This document shows, in pieces, positions 27,999 to 36,226 of a stretch of DNA of 64,000 nucleotides. Each line of letters starts with the position of its first letter. Position 1 is the first letter of the stretch. Under the pieces are notes generated by a model. The model worked only from the letters and a program-made list of their open reading frames with translations, was not told the origin of the DNA and searched no databases. The stretch spans positions 1,939,270 to 2,003,269 of the forward strand of contig NZ_LMNV01000002.1 in assembly GCF_001423105.1 (NCBI RefSeq), given 5' to 3'. Origin of the DNA: Frondihabitans sp. Leaf304. GTDB lineage: Bacteria > Actinomycetota > Actinomycetes > Actinomycetales > Microbacteriaceae. A program made the translations under genes and the position numbers.

Positions 27999-29551
27999 GC
28001 CTTCGGCTGCTGGTGCTGCGCAACACCCTGGCGCGGAGCCCCTGGCAGCTCGTCGCCGTCATCGCCGGAGGCATCTACGGCGTCGGAATTCTGGCCGTGG
28101 TGTTCGTCGGCCTCGCCTTTCTCGGATCGGCCCCGGTCGGCCTGATCAAGACGATCGTCGTGCTCGCCGGGTCGGCGACCCTTCTCGGCTGGGCGATCGT
28201 GCCGTTGCTCGCGTCGGGGATCGACCAGACGCTGAGCGTCGCGCGCCTCAAGATCTTCCCGCTCGCTCCCACCCGCCTGGTCGCCGCCCTGGCCGTCTGC
28301 GGTCTGCTCGGCATCCCCGGCGCGGTGACGCTCCTGGCGGGCCTCTTCACGGCCGCCACCTGGTGGCGCCAGCCGGGGATCGCCCTCGTCGCCCTCCTGG
28401 TGGCCACCCTCGCCGTACTGACCTGCGTCTGCGCGTCACGGATGATCGAGTCGCTCAACGCGGGCCTCTCCGCCCACCGGCGGTACCGCGAGATCTCGGG
28501 GATCCTGCTGCTCATTCCACTGCTCCTGCTCGGCCCGGCCATCACCGTGCTCGCCCAGGGGCTCCGGGGCGCTGCAGCGACGCTGCCCGTCTTGGCGGAG
28601 GGCCTGAGCTGGAGCCCGCTCGGTGCCGCCTGGTCGGTCCCCTCCGACATCGCCCTCGGCCACCCCGGTACCGCCGCGCTGAAGCTGCTCATCGCGCTCG
28701 CCACGCTCGCGATCGTCGTCGTCGTCTGGCGCCGCAGCCTCGCGACGGCCCTCGTCTCGACCCAGCAGCCGGCCTCGAAGAGCGCGGCCGCGGGCGACAT
28801 CGGCCTCTTCGCCCGCCTTCCGGCCACCCCCACCGGCGCCGTCGCGGCCCGAGCCCTGACCTACTGGATCCGCGACCCCCGCTACAGCCGGCAGTTGATC
28901 CTGATCCCGATCTTCCCGATTCTGCTCTTCGTCAACAGCCGCACGCTCGATCTGCCGGGCCTCGTGACCGCCTCGGGTCCGGTCGTCGCTGTGCTCGTCT
29001 CGCTGTCGATCTTCACTGACCTGTCGTACGACTCCACCGCCTTCGCGGCGCACCTGTCGGCCGGGTTGCCCGGCCGCGCCGATCGCGCCGGGCGCGTGAT
29101 CGCCGTCGCCTCGTTCGCAGTGCCCATCGTCGTCGCGATCACGGTCGGTTCGGTGGCGGTTGCGGGATCCTGGTCGTCTCTGCCGGCTCTGCTCGGCCTG
29201 TCGCTCGGGATGCTCCTCACCGGGCTGGGGCTCTCGAGCGTGTCGTCGGCGCGGATCGTGCTGCCGGTGCCCGCGCCGGGCGACAGCCCCTTCGCCGCGA
29301 AGACCGGGGCCGGGTTCACCACCTCGGTGACCACGTTCGCGACCTGGGGCGTTCTGCTGCTGCTCTCGCTGCCCGAGATCGTGCTGGCGGTGGTCGCGGG
29401 AGCCACGGGCAGCGCCCTGCTCGGCGCGATCACGCTGATGGTCGGGCTGGGGCTCGGCGCGACGCTGCTGGTCAACGGAGTGCGAATCGGCGGCCGTGAG
29501 CTCGATCGGCGCGGGCCCGACCTGCTGGCCCGCCTCCGCGTCCAGCGCTGA
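27980..29551 (+). CDS. ABC transporter permease, multi-spanning
   Basis: A 523-residue membrane protein with roughly twelve hydrophobic helices, starting GTG at 27980 inside the end of the ATPase gene (19-bp overlap, GGGGCCGGA upstream), so it is co-translated with it. Central cytosolic segments contain RDPRYSRQLILIP and HRRYREISG, as seen in actinobacterial ABC-2-like exporters that pair with a single ATPase. No periplasmic binding protein or substrate motif. A small hairpin (29555-29573) follows. Confidence 0.85.
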   Translation: MVAHLLSLRLLVLRNTLARSPWQLVAVIAGGIYGVGILAVVFVGLAFLGSAPVGLIKTIVVLAGSATLLGWAIVPLLASGIDQTLSVARLKIFPLAPTRLVAALAVCGLLGIPGAVTLLAGLFTAATWWRQPGIALVALLVATLAVLTCVCASRMIESLNAGLSAHRRYREISGILLLIPLLLLGPAITVLAQGLRGAAATLPVLAEGLSWSPLGAAWSVPSDIALGHPGTAALKLLIALATLAIVVVVWRRSLATALVSTQQPASKSAAAGDIGLFARLPATPTGAVAARALTYWIRDPRYSRQLILIPIFPILLFVNSRTLDLPGLVTASGPVVAVLVSLSIFTDLSYDSTAFAAHLSAGLPGRADRAGRVIAVASFAVPIVVAITVGSVAVAGSWSSLPALLGLSLGMLLTGLGLSSVSSARIVLPVPAPGDSPFAAKTGAGFTTSVTTFATWGVLLLLSLPEIVLAVVAGATGSALLGAITLMVGLGLGATLLVNGVRIGGRELDRRGPDLLARLRVQR

Positions 29552-29554
29552 CGA

Positions 29555-29573
29555 TCAGCCCGCTCGGGGCTGA
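29555..29573. terminator. short hairpin between convergent genes
   Basis: TCAGCCC (29555-29561), five-base loop, GGGCTGA (29567-29573), directly after the permease stop and before the end of the convergent small membrane gene. Weak; no T tract. Confidence 0.45.
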
Positions 29574-29592
29574 GGAGGTGCTGCTCGACTGA

Positions 29593-29958
29593 CTATTCGA
29601 GTTCGCCGTCGACCGGTTGATCGGCCTCGTCAGACTCGGGCGTCTCGACGACCGTCCGCTCCCCTTCGACCGAACGACCGCGGCGCGACAGGATCGCGTC
29701 GAGGATGACAGCGACGATCGCTCCGACCAGAGCGCCGATCGCGATGCCGTAGAGCACGAAGTAGCCGAAGACCTGCGCGAACGGCGTCTGGTCGTCACCG
29801 GGTGCAGCCACGACGGCGATCAACGTGACGACGACACCCACGACGATTCCGCCGAAGATGAAGACCGGGTATTTCGGCGCTCGGCGCACTCGCACCTCGT
29901 CGCGGGTCGCGCTGACCTGCGGCTCGGGCTGCGGAAGATCGTCGGGTGCCGTACTCAC
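29593..29958 (-). CDS. conserved hypothetical two-helix membrane protein
   Basis: A 121-residue protein: acidic cytosolic N terminus of about 30 residues, helix 1 near 32-52 (VFIFGGIVVGVVVTLIAVVA), a short loop with FAQVFGYF, helix 2 near 66-88, and an acidic Glu/Asp-rich tail. The arrangement recalls small conserved actinobacterial membrane proteins, but I cannot name a family with confidence. GTG start at 29958 with GGAG just upstream and GAGAAT at 6 nt. Downstream neighbour of the SCP-like gene on the same strand, 76 bp apart; they may be co-transcribed. Confidence 0.7.
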   Translation of the reverse strand: MSTAPDDLPQPEPQVSATRDEVRVRRAPKYPVFIFGGIVVGVVVTLIAVVAAPGDDQTPFAQVFGYFVLYGIAIGALVGAIVAVILDAILSRRGRSVEGERTVVETPESDEADQPVDGELE

Positions 29959-30034
29959 GGCTCCATTCTCTCAGGAACAGCCGCTCTTCCCGACCCGGCG
30001 AGCTTCGCTTCGAGAGAGCCGAGGATCCCACGGC

Positions 30035-30412
30035 TCACCGGGCTGACCCACCCCACGCGATGGGAAGGTATCCGACGAGGTCGGCCCGGCTGCCGGACGC
30101 CGACACGAGCGCGCGGTCGACTGCGTCCTCCCATCGGAGTCGCCCGTCGGCGAGCGCCAGAAAGGTCTGCGCGTCGGTCTCGACGACGTTCGGCGGGGTG
30201 CCGCGCGTGTGGCTCAGTCCTTCGCGAAACTGCACGGCCCCGAACGGAGGAACCCGCACCTCGACCGTCGCTCCCGGCTCGCGGTCGCCGAGCAGCTGCA
30301 GCAGATAGCGGACCGCCGTGGCGGTCGTCGGCCTCGCGGCTTCAGTGCCCTCGTCGAGTGCCGTGCGGACGGCCGCCCGCCCCGTGGAGGGATCGATTCT
30401 CGCTTTGGCCAT
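30035..30412 (-). CDS. sterol carrier (SCP2-like) family protein
   Basis: A 125-residue protein of the bacterial SCP-orthologue family. Typical segments are ATAVRYLLQLL, GATVEVRVPPFGAVQ, THTRGTPPNVVETDAQTFL-like sequence (here SHTRGTPPNVVETDAQTFLA) and LADGRLRWEDAV. SCP2-like folds bind lipids or act as small domains of larger enzymes; the role of the stand-alone actinobacterial form next to purD is unknown. Start at ATG 30412, with TACCTT (30420-30425, minus) 7 nt upstream: leaderless, and back-to-back with purD, whose start is 19 bp away. Confidence 0.85.
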   Translation of the reverse strand: MAKARIDPSTGRAAVRTALDEGTEAARPTTATAVRYLLQLLGDREPGATVEVRVPPFGAVQFREGLSHTRGTPPNVVETDAQTFLALADGRLRWEDAVDRALVSASGSRADLVGYLPIAWGGSAR

Positions 30413-30418
30413 ACTCGA

Positions 30419-30425
30419 TAAGGTA
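30419..30425. promoter_or_regulatory. bidirectional -10 element between the SCP-like gene and purD
   Basis: TAAGGTA reads TAAGGT on plus (30419-30424), 7 nt before the purD GTG, and TACCTT on minus (30425-30420), 7 nt before the SCP-like ATG. Both messages would be leaderless and the two polymerases would compete for the same bases. Confidence 0.6.
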
Positions 30426-30431
30426 TCCCCC

Positions 30432-31733
30432 GTGCGAATCCTCGTCCTCGGCTCCGGTGCTCGTGAGCACGCCATCGTCACCGCTCTTCTCCGTGAGGGG
30501 GCGGGTCGAGACGGCAGCGCCGCTTCGGCGACACCACCGCACCACATCGTCTCCGCGCCCGGCAACGCGGGCCTGGCCCACGACGTCGAGACCGTCCAGC
30601 TCGACGCGACCAACGGCAAGGTCGTGACCGAGTACGCCCTCGAAAACGACATCGAGCTGGTCGTCATCGGCCCGGAGGCACCCCTAGTCGCCGGTGTCGC
30701 CGACGAGTTGCGTGCCCACAGCATTCCCGTGTTCGGCCCCGGCAAGAGGGCTGCCGCGCTCGAGGGCAGCAAGACCTTCGCGAAGCGGATCATGGACGAA
30801 GCGCGAGTTCCGACCGGTCGCGCCGTTCGCACCGGCAACCTGGCCGAAGCGACCGCGGCGATCGATGAGTTCGGCGCCCCCTACGTCGTCAAGGCCGACG
30901 GCCTCGCCGCCGGCAAGGGAGTGCTGGTCACCACCGAGCGCGACGCGGCCCTCGAGCACGCCACCTACTGGCTGCAGCACGGCTCGGTGCTCGTCGAAGA
31001 GTTCCTCGACGGGCACGAGGTCTCGCTCTTCCTAATCTCCGACGGCCACACCGTGCTCCCTCTGAGCCCCGCCCAAGACTTCAAGCGCCTCCTCGACGGC
31101 GACGCCGGGCCCAACACCGGCGGCATGGGCGCGTACTCGCCGTTGCCCTGGCTCGCCGACCGCTTCGGCAGCGAGGCTGACTTCGTCGCCGAGGTGATCG
31201 AGACGATTGCGCTCCCCACGGTGCGGCAGCTCGCCAAAGAGGGCACGCCGTTCATCGGCCTGCTCTACGCCGGGCTGATCCTCACCGAGCAGGGCATCCG
31301 CGTCATTGAGTTCAATGCCCGGTTCGGCGACCCCGAGACGCAGGTCGTCCTCCCCCGGCTCACCTCACCGCTCAGCGACCTGCTCCTCGCCGCGGCAACC
31401 GGCTCGCTCTCGCAGCATGCTGCACCGACCTTCTCGACCGACGTCGCCGTCACGGTCGTCCTCGCCAGCGAGGGCTACCCCGAGTCTCCGCAGACCGGTC
31501 GCGCCCTCACGGGGCTCGACTCTGCGCTGACGGTGCCGGGCGTCAGCATCGCCCACGCCGCGACGGCCCGCCTCGACGACACCCTCGTCGCGACCGGTGG
31601 CCGGGTGCTCAGCGTCGTCGGCGCCGGCGCCGACTTCACCGAGGCCCGCGCCCGCGCCTACGAGGCGCTCGGCCGAATCGGCCTCGAGGGCGGCCAGTAC
31701 CGCCGCGACATCGCCGCGAAGGTCGCCGAGTGA
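30432..31733 (+). CDS. purD: phosphoribosylamine-glycine ligase (GAR synthetase)
   Basis: Joins glycine to phosphoribosylamine using ATP, step two of purine synthesis. An ATP-grasp enzyme of 433 residues: N-domain VRILVLGSGAREHAI, FGPGKRAAALEGSKTFAK, ATP-binding VVKADGLAAGKGVLV, GPNTGGMGAYSP, and metal-binding EFNARFGDPETQ. A short Gly/Ala/Ser-rich insertion sits at about residues 21-35. The GTG at 30432 is the only start fitting the family N terminus and lies 7 nt after TAAGGT. The stop overlaps the purC start (GTGA), so the two are translationally coupled. Confidence 0.96.
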   Translation: MRILVLGSGAREHAIVTALLREGAGRDGSAASATPPHHIVSAPGNAGLAHDVETVQLDATNGKVVTEYALENDIELVVIGPEAPLVAGVADELRAHSIPVFGPGKRAAALEGSKTFAKRIMDEARVPTGRAVRTGNLAEATAAIDEFGAPYVVKADGLAAGKGVLVTTERDAALEHATYWLQHGSVLVEEFLDGHEVSLFLISDGHTVLPLSPAQDFKRLLDGDAGPNTGGMGAYSPLPWLADRFGSEADFVAEVIETIALPTVRQLAKEGTPFIGLLYAGLILTEQGIRVIEFNARFGDPETQVVLPRLTSPLSDLLLAAATGSLSQHAAPTFSTDVAVTVVLASEGYPESPQTGRALTGLDSALTVPGVSIAHAATARLDDTLVATGGRVLSVVGAGADFTEARARAYEALGRIGLEGGQYRRDIAAKVAE

Positions 31734-32638
31734 CCACCGCCGCGCCGACCCCCGCCTCGGGCGATCTGCCCGGCTGGCGCCACTTCTACTCAGGCAAGGT
31801 GCGCGACCTCTACGTGCCGCTGGGCGCGACCGACCTCAGCGACGCCCCGGCCGTGCTCGTCGTCGCGAGCGATCGCGTGAGCGCCTTCGACCACCTGCTC
31901 GAGCCCGGCATTCCCGACAAGGGCGCCCTGCTCACGAGCCTGAGCCGGTGGTGGTTCGAGCGGTTGCCCGTCGCCAACCACCTCCTCTCGAGCGGCAGCG
32001 GCGCGGATCCTGCGGTTCCGGCCGTTCCGGCCTCGGTGGCCGACCGGTCGATGCTGGTGAAGTCGCTCGACATGTTCCCGATCGAGTGCGTCGTGCGCGG
32101 CTACCTCGTGGGCAGCGGGTGGCTCGAATACCAGGAGTCCGGCACCGTCTGCGGCATCCCATTGCCCGCCGGCCTCGCATCGGGCGACCGCCTGCCCGAG
32201 CCGATCTACACGCCGGCGTTCAAAGCCGAGCTGGGCGACCACGACGAGAACATCACGTTCGAGCGCACCGCCGAACTGGTCGGCGAGGCGACCGCGACGG
32301 CCCTGCGCGACCTCTCGCTGTCGATCTTCCGGGCGGCGTCCGAGATCGCCGAAGAGCGCGGTGTGATCCTCGCCGACACCAAGTTCGAGTTCGGTGCCGA
32401 CCGCGTCACCGGCGAGATCACCCTCGCCGACGAGGTGCTCACCAGCGACTCCAGCCGCTACTGGGATCGCCACACCTACGACGACGGCAACCGCACCGAC
32501 AGCTTCGACAAGCAGATCGTGCGCAACTGGCTGCTCGACAACTGGAACAAAGAGGGCACCCCACCCAGGCTCCCGGCGGAGGTCGTCGAGCAGACCGCCG
32601 GACGCTACCGCGAGCTGCTCGAACGCCTCACCTCCTGA
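31730..32638 (+). CDS. purC: phosphoribosylaminoimidazole-succinocarboxamide synthase (SAICAR synthetase)
   Basis: Condenses CAIR with aspartate, ATP-dependent, in purine synthesis. A 302-residue enzyme, the longer type without the small-PurC compactness. Visible motifs: YSGKVRDLY, SDRVSAFDHLLEPGIPDKGA, ECVVRGYLVGSGW, LADTKFEFG, DSSRYWD and SFDKQIVRNWL. Starts with GTG overlapping the purD stop by 4 bp. The genes that supply its substrate from AIR (purE/purK) are not in this window. Confidence 0.96.
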   Translation: MTTAAPTPASGDLPGWRHFYSGKVRDLYVPLGATDLSDAPAVLVVASDRVSAFDHLLEPGIPDKGALLTSLSRWWFERLPVANHLLSSGSGADPAVPAVPASVADRSMLVKSLDMFPIECVVRGYLVGSGWLEYQESGTVCGIPLPAGLASGDRLPEPIYTPAFKAELGDHDENITFERTAELVGEATATALRDLSLSIFRAASEIAEERGVILADTKFEFGADRVTGEITLADEVLTSDSSRYWDRHTYDDGNRTDSFDKQIVRNWLLDNWNKEGTPPRLPAEVVEQTAGRYRELLERLTS

Positions 32639-32711
32639 TCACTGATTCGGCCGTGGCCGAGCGGCAATCCATGAATCTGGATGGACCTGATTAACGATCG
32701 GAGCGAAGAAG

Positions 32712-33221
32712 ATGCAGAATGTTCCGGTGACGAACGCAACTGCGACGGAGATCCAGATTCAGGATCGCCCGTGGACCGACCCCGAAGGCGCACATCTCCG
32801 CTGCGAGCAGCGGGCTGAGATCGCCATCCGCTACGGCACCGACGATTCCGAGCCGGGCGTCAAACCCACGGCCGACGACATCGCCGAGTTCGTCGTCGCG
32901 ACGATCGACGGCAAGCCGGTCGCCTGCGGGGGCCTCCGCGAGCTCCACGACGAAGACGGCGTGGCCCCGGCCGGCGATGCCGAGATCAAGCGCATGTTCG
33001 TCCGCTCGAACAGTCGCGGCGGCGGGGCAGCCGTCACCGTGCTTCAGGCCCTCGAATCGCGCGCCGTGGCTCGCGGCTGGAGCCGCCTGGTGCTCGAGAC
33101 GGGCAGCGCGCAGCCCGACGCGATCCGCTTCTACCAGCGCGAGGGCTACACGCGCATCCCCAACTTCGGCCACTACGTCGGCCACCGCGACTCGATCTGC
33201 TTCGGCAAGACGCTCTCCTAG
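32712..33221 (+). CDS. GNAT family N-acetyltransferase
   Basis: A 169-residue GNAT. The acetyl-CoA loop is RMFVRSNSRGGGAAVTVLQA, where a Gly-rich RGGGAA replaces the usual R-G-x-G; LVLETGSAQPDAIRFYQREG is the typical beta5-alpha4 segment seen in GNATs that follow the PhnO/YhhY pattern. GGAG lies 8 nt before the ATG. It is 73 bp beyond purC on the same strand, but has its own ribosome site and no functional link to purines. Substrate unknown. Confidence 0.85.
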   Translation: MQNVPVTNATATEIQIQDRPWTDPEGAHLRCEQRAEIAIRYGTDDSEPGVKPTADDIAEFVVATIDGKPVACGGLRELHDEDGVAPAGDAEIKRMFVRSNSRGGGAAVTVLQALESRAVARGWSRLVLETGSAQPDAIRFYQREGYTRIPNFGHYVGHRDSICFGKTLS

Positions 33222-33374
33222 CAGCACCAGGATCCGCCGCCCGACGTCTCACGGACACCGGGCCCTGCCGCGGCACGTCGATGAGTCCGCACGGCGTCGG
33301 TTAGAGGTCTGTCCTGGCTAGAGGTCTGCACCAGCTCTGGGTCGGGGCCCGCGATCGGTGAGTACGGTGAGCCC

Positions 33375-33977
33375 ATGACCTACCAAGCTGACGCCGACTC
33401 CCCCGCCGACGACGGCCCCACCCACCCCGTCTTCACGACCGTGGCCGAGGGAGACCTCACCCTCGACGACCACGAGGCGATCACCGCCACCCTTGCGCGG
33501 GCCTTCCCGTCCTACGACCACTGGTACCAGGGCGCTCGCAGCTGGGCCGGAATGCAGCCCGAACTGCGAGTGATCGCCCGTGCTGGCGACGTCGTCGTCG
33601 CCCACGCCGGCATCCGACGCCAATTCGTGACCGTCGGCGACGTCGACCAGCTCGTCGGTGCCGTCGGGATGGTGGCCGTCTCGCCGATCCTGCAGGGAAC
33701 CGGCCTCGGCACCGGCCTGCTCTCGTCCGTCGACGACGCACTCAGCGGGCTCGGCGTTCCCTTCGGCCTGCTCGAGACCGGCGAAGCTGTGCAAGGTTTC
33801 TACCGTCGCCACGGATGGGAACCCCTCGACGAAGTGACCGGCCACTACAACGCCCTCACCGCCGACGGAGCATCCACCCTGGTGAGTCAGGACGAGGGCT
33901 GGCTGATTCGCCCCCGCGGCGCCGACCGCGAGGCCTGGCCCGACGGCGACATTCGCTGGAACGGCCAGATGGTCTGA
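33375..33977 (+). CDS. GNAT-like acyltransferase resembling AAC(2')/NodA
   Basis: A 200-residue acyltransferase. The stretch ARSWAGMQPELRVIARAGD then VVAHAGIRRQFVTVGDVDQL strongly recalls NodA, the fatty-acyl transferase of Nod-factor synthesis, and the related AAC(2') aminoglycoside acetyltransferases; MVAVSPILQGTGLGTGLLS is the acyl-CoA loop. The C terminus GWLIRPRG... GDIRW is also AAC(2')-like. That similarity is from memory. Substrate could be an amino sugar or an antibiotic, or something unrelated. ATG 33375 is exactly 6 nt after TACGGT (33363-33368), so probably leaderless. A long hairpin follows. Confidence 0.75.
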   Translation: MTYQADADSPADDGPTHPVFTTVAEGDLTLDDHEAITATLARAFPSYDHWYQGARSWAGMQPELRVIARAGDVVVAHAGIRRQFVTVGDVDQLVGAVGMVAVSPILQGTGLGTGLLSSVDDALSGLGVPFGLLETGEAVQGFYRRHGWEPLDEVTGHYNALTADGASTLVSQDEGWLIRPRGADREAWPDGDIRWNGQMV

Positions 33978-34075
33978 TCCATTTTGGTGCGACGAGGGTC
34001 GCGGTGCCGGACCTCCGACAAGCTCCGGCCCTCCGGCACTGCGCCCCACGCCGCGCCGCGTCGGCCGCGCAAAGC

Positions 34076-34142
34076 AAAACCCTCGCGGGCGGCGGCCGAG
34101 GTGGCCCTAGGACCACCTCGGACGCCGAACACGAGGGTTTTG
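34076..34142. terminator. bidirectional terminator between GNAT and catalase genes
   Basis: Outer stem CAAAACCCTCG (34076-34086) / CGAGGGTTTTG (34132-34142); inner stem of about 14 bp around CCGAGGTGG / CCACCTCGG with a CCTAGG centre. The AAAA/TTTT ends give a U tract in both directions, fitting the convergent genes. Confidence 0.9.
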
Positions 34143-34166
34143 TGATGCTGAGGCCGAAAGGCCCTA

Positions 34167-35672
34167 CTACTGCGAGATGCCGACGGTAGCCGGATCCTCG
34201 TTCGAACCGGGAGCCTCGGGCGAGACACCGGCGCGAACGCGAGCACCGAGGTCGGGGTCGACCGACGTCCAGTAAGCGAACACGCGCTCGAGCAGGTCGG
34301 GGCGCGTGACCTTCGACACGTGGCCGACGATGTTGCCGACCATGCGCTCACGGGCGGCGTCGTCGAGAACCTCGCGGTATAGGGTGCCGGCCTGGCCGAA
34401 GTCGTCGTCTTCGGGGTGCAGCGTGGCGGCCGTGCGGGTCAGGAGCCCGTCGGACTCCCAGCCCGAGTCGTCATCGTGCGCCTCGGGCGACGCGTGTGCG
34501 CCGCCGACCGAGTTGGGTGCGTAGACCGGGGTCGTCGCCGACGAGAAGTGGTAGCGGGCGCCACCGTCTTTCGAGTAGTCGTTGACCTCGGTGTGCGGCA
34601 TGTTCACCGGCAGCTGCGCGTGGTTGGTGCCCACGCGGTAGCGGTGAGCGTCGGCGTAGCTGAAGATGCGGGCGAGCAGCATCTTGTCGGGGCTGGCGGC
34701 GATCCCGGGCACGAAGTTCGAGGGGGCGAAGGTGGCCTGCTCGATCTGCGCGAAGTAGTTCTCGGGGTTGCGGTTGAGCTCCATGGTGCCGACCTCGATC
34801 AGCGGGTAGTCGCTGTGCGGCCACACCTTCGTCAGGTCGAACGGGTTGAAGCGGTACGAGGCTGCGTCGTCGTAGGGCATGACCTGCACCGACAGCTTCC
34901 AGGTCGGGAAGTCGCCGCGCTCGAGCGCCTCGGAGAGGTCGCGGATGTGGAAGTCGGCGTCTTCACCGGCGATGCGGTCGGCGTCGTCCTGCGTGAGGAT
35001 CTCGTTGCCCTGGTCGCTCTTGAAGTGGTACTTGACCCAGAACTTCTCGCCCGAGGCGCTGATCCACTGGTAGGTGTGCGACCCGAAGCCGTCCATCATG
35101 CGCCACGAGGCCGGGAGGCCGCGGTCGCCCATGAGCCAGGTGACCTGGTGGGCCGACTCGGGCGAGAGAGTCCAGAAGTCCCACTGCATGTTGTGGTCGC
35201 GGAGGTGCGAGCCCGGAAGGCGCTTCTGCGAGTGGATGAAGTCGGGGAACTTGATGCCGTCGCGGATGAAGAAGACGGGCGTGTTGTTGCCCACCAGGTC
35301 GTAGTTGCCCTCGTCGGTGTAGAACTTCAGCGCGAAGCCGCGGGGGTCGCGCCAGGTGTCGGGCGAACCCTGTTCACCGGCGACGGTCGAGAAGCGAGCG
35401 AGCATCTCGGTGGTCGCACCGGGCTGGAACAGCGAGGCGCGCGTGTATTTCGACACGTCGTTCGTGACGGTGAACGTACCGAACGCGCCGCCGCCCTTGG
35501 CGTGGACGATGCGCTCGGGCACCTTCTCGCGGTTGAACTGGGCGAGCTTCTCGACGAGGTAGACGTCGTGAAGCGCAATGGGGCCGTCGGCGCCGACGCT
35601 CTGCGAGTGCTCGTCGCTGGCGACGGGCGCCCCGGCCTGAGTTGTCGTGTGGTTGTGCAACTGGTCAGTCAT
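34167..35672 (-). CDS. katA: monofunctional haem catalase
   Basis: A 501-residue clade-3-type small-subunit catalase (2 H2O2 to O2 and water). The active-site His lies in [12 protein letters not shown], the distal Asn region in [14 protein letters not shown], and the proximal haem Tyr in [14 protein letters not shown]. Full length. It is the second gene of an operon: AAGGAG inside the last codons of the upstream fur gene serves as its ribosome site and its ATG overlaps the fur stop by 8 bp. Expression should therefore follow peroxide sensing by that Fur-family protein. Confidence 0.97.
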   Translation of the reverse strand: MTDQLHNHTTTQAGAPVASDEHSQSVGADGPIALHDVYLVEKLAQFNREKVPERIVHAKGGGAFGTFTVTNDVSKYTRASLFQPGATTEMLARFSTVAGEQGSPDTWRDPRGFALKFYTDEGNYDLVGNNTPVFFIRDGIKFPDFIHSQKRLPGSHLRDHNMQWDFWTLSPESAHQVTWLMGDRGLPASWRMMDGFGSHTYQWISASGEKFWVKYHFKSDQGNEILTQDDADRIAGEDADFHIRDLSEALERGDFPTWKLSVQVMPYDDAASYRFNPFDLTKVWPHSDYPLIEVGTMELNRNPENYFAQIEQATFAPSNFVPGIAASPDKMLLARIFSYADAHRYRVGTNHAQLPVNMPHTEVNDYSKDGGARYHFSSATTPVYAPNSVGGAHASPEAHDDDSGWESDGLLTRTAATLHPEDDDFGQAGTLYREVLDDAARERMVGNIVGHVSKVTRPDLLERVFAYWTSVDPDLGARVRAGVSPEAPGSNEDPATVGISQ

Positions 35673-36171
35673 GAGACTCCTTGCTGATCGAGATGGACGA
35701 AAGAGAAAGTTCAGGATCCGAAGGCTCGGCCGCGCCAGCGGCCCCGTCGAGCTCGGAGGCTCGGCACTCTGGGCACAGCCCCCAGAAGGTCACCTCCGCG
35801 GTGGTCACCATGTAGCCCGAGGTCGACGACGGGGCGAGGCACGGCGCCTCGCCGACCACGCAGTCGACGTCGGCAATTGCTCCGCAGATCGAGCAGACGA
35901 CATGGTGGTGATTGTCTCCGGTGCGGAGCTCGTAGCGAGCGGGCGAGCCCGCCGGCTCGATCCGCCGGAGGATGCCGATGCCGGTGAGGGCGGCGAGCAC
36001 CCCGTAGGTCGCCTGGAGGCTGGTGCCGGGGAGCCGAGCGGCCACGCGAGTGAAGACCTCGTCGGCCGTCGCGTGCGAGTGGTCGATCAGCGCTTCGATC
36101 GCGGCGACACGGGGTGCCGTGACGCGGAGGCCCGCGTCTCGGATCCTGGTGCTCGCCTCGAGTGACGTCAT
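35665..36171 (-). CDS. Fur family regulator (peroxide/metal sensor, PerR/CatR-like)
   Basis: A 168-residue Fur-family repressor. Winged helix at the N terminus ([20 protein letters not shown], with [13 protein letters not shown] as recognition region). [10 protein letters not shown] plus CPEC supply the structural zinc Cys pairs. Gene order fur-katA and the overlapping start of catalase match FurA/CatR/PerR peroxide regulators. The perfect palindrome at 36191-36207 overlaps its promoter, so it should repress its own operon until peroxide or metal loss releases it. A TCAATT -10 candidate lies 5 nt before the ATG (leaderless). A Cys-poor Ser/Glu tail follows residue 145. Confidence 0.93.
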   Translation of the reverse strand: MTSLEASTRIRDAGLRVTAPRVAAIEALIDHSHATADEVFTRVAARLPGTSLQATYGVLAALTGIGILRRIEPAGSPARYELRTGDNHHHVVCSICGAIADVDCVVGEAPCLAPSSTSGYMVTTAEVTFWGLCPECRASELDGAAGAAEPSDPELSLSSISISKESHD

Positions 36172-36190
36172 GACACAATTGAACCACTTG

Positions 36191-36207
36191 TTTTGAATGA
36201 TTCAAAA
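36191..36207. promoter_or_regulatory. perfect 7-3-7 palindrome, Fur/PerR-type operator
   Basis: TTTTGAATGATTCAAAA, an AT-rich inverted repeat in a GC-rich genome, 20 bp upstream of the fur start and covering its -35 region (TTGAAT on minus). It also lies just upstream of the divergent CtaG-like gene, so the same repressor may control both directions. Confidence 0.8.
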
Positions 36208-36226
36208 TAAGCGAGGACTCCTCGCG

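Noticed and set aside
32639-32711. tRNA-like look of the stretch after purC (GGCCGTGGCCGAGCGG)
   Set aside because: Only a D-arm-like word; no acceptor stem, anticodon arm or T arm can be folded.
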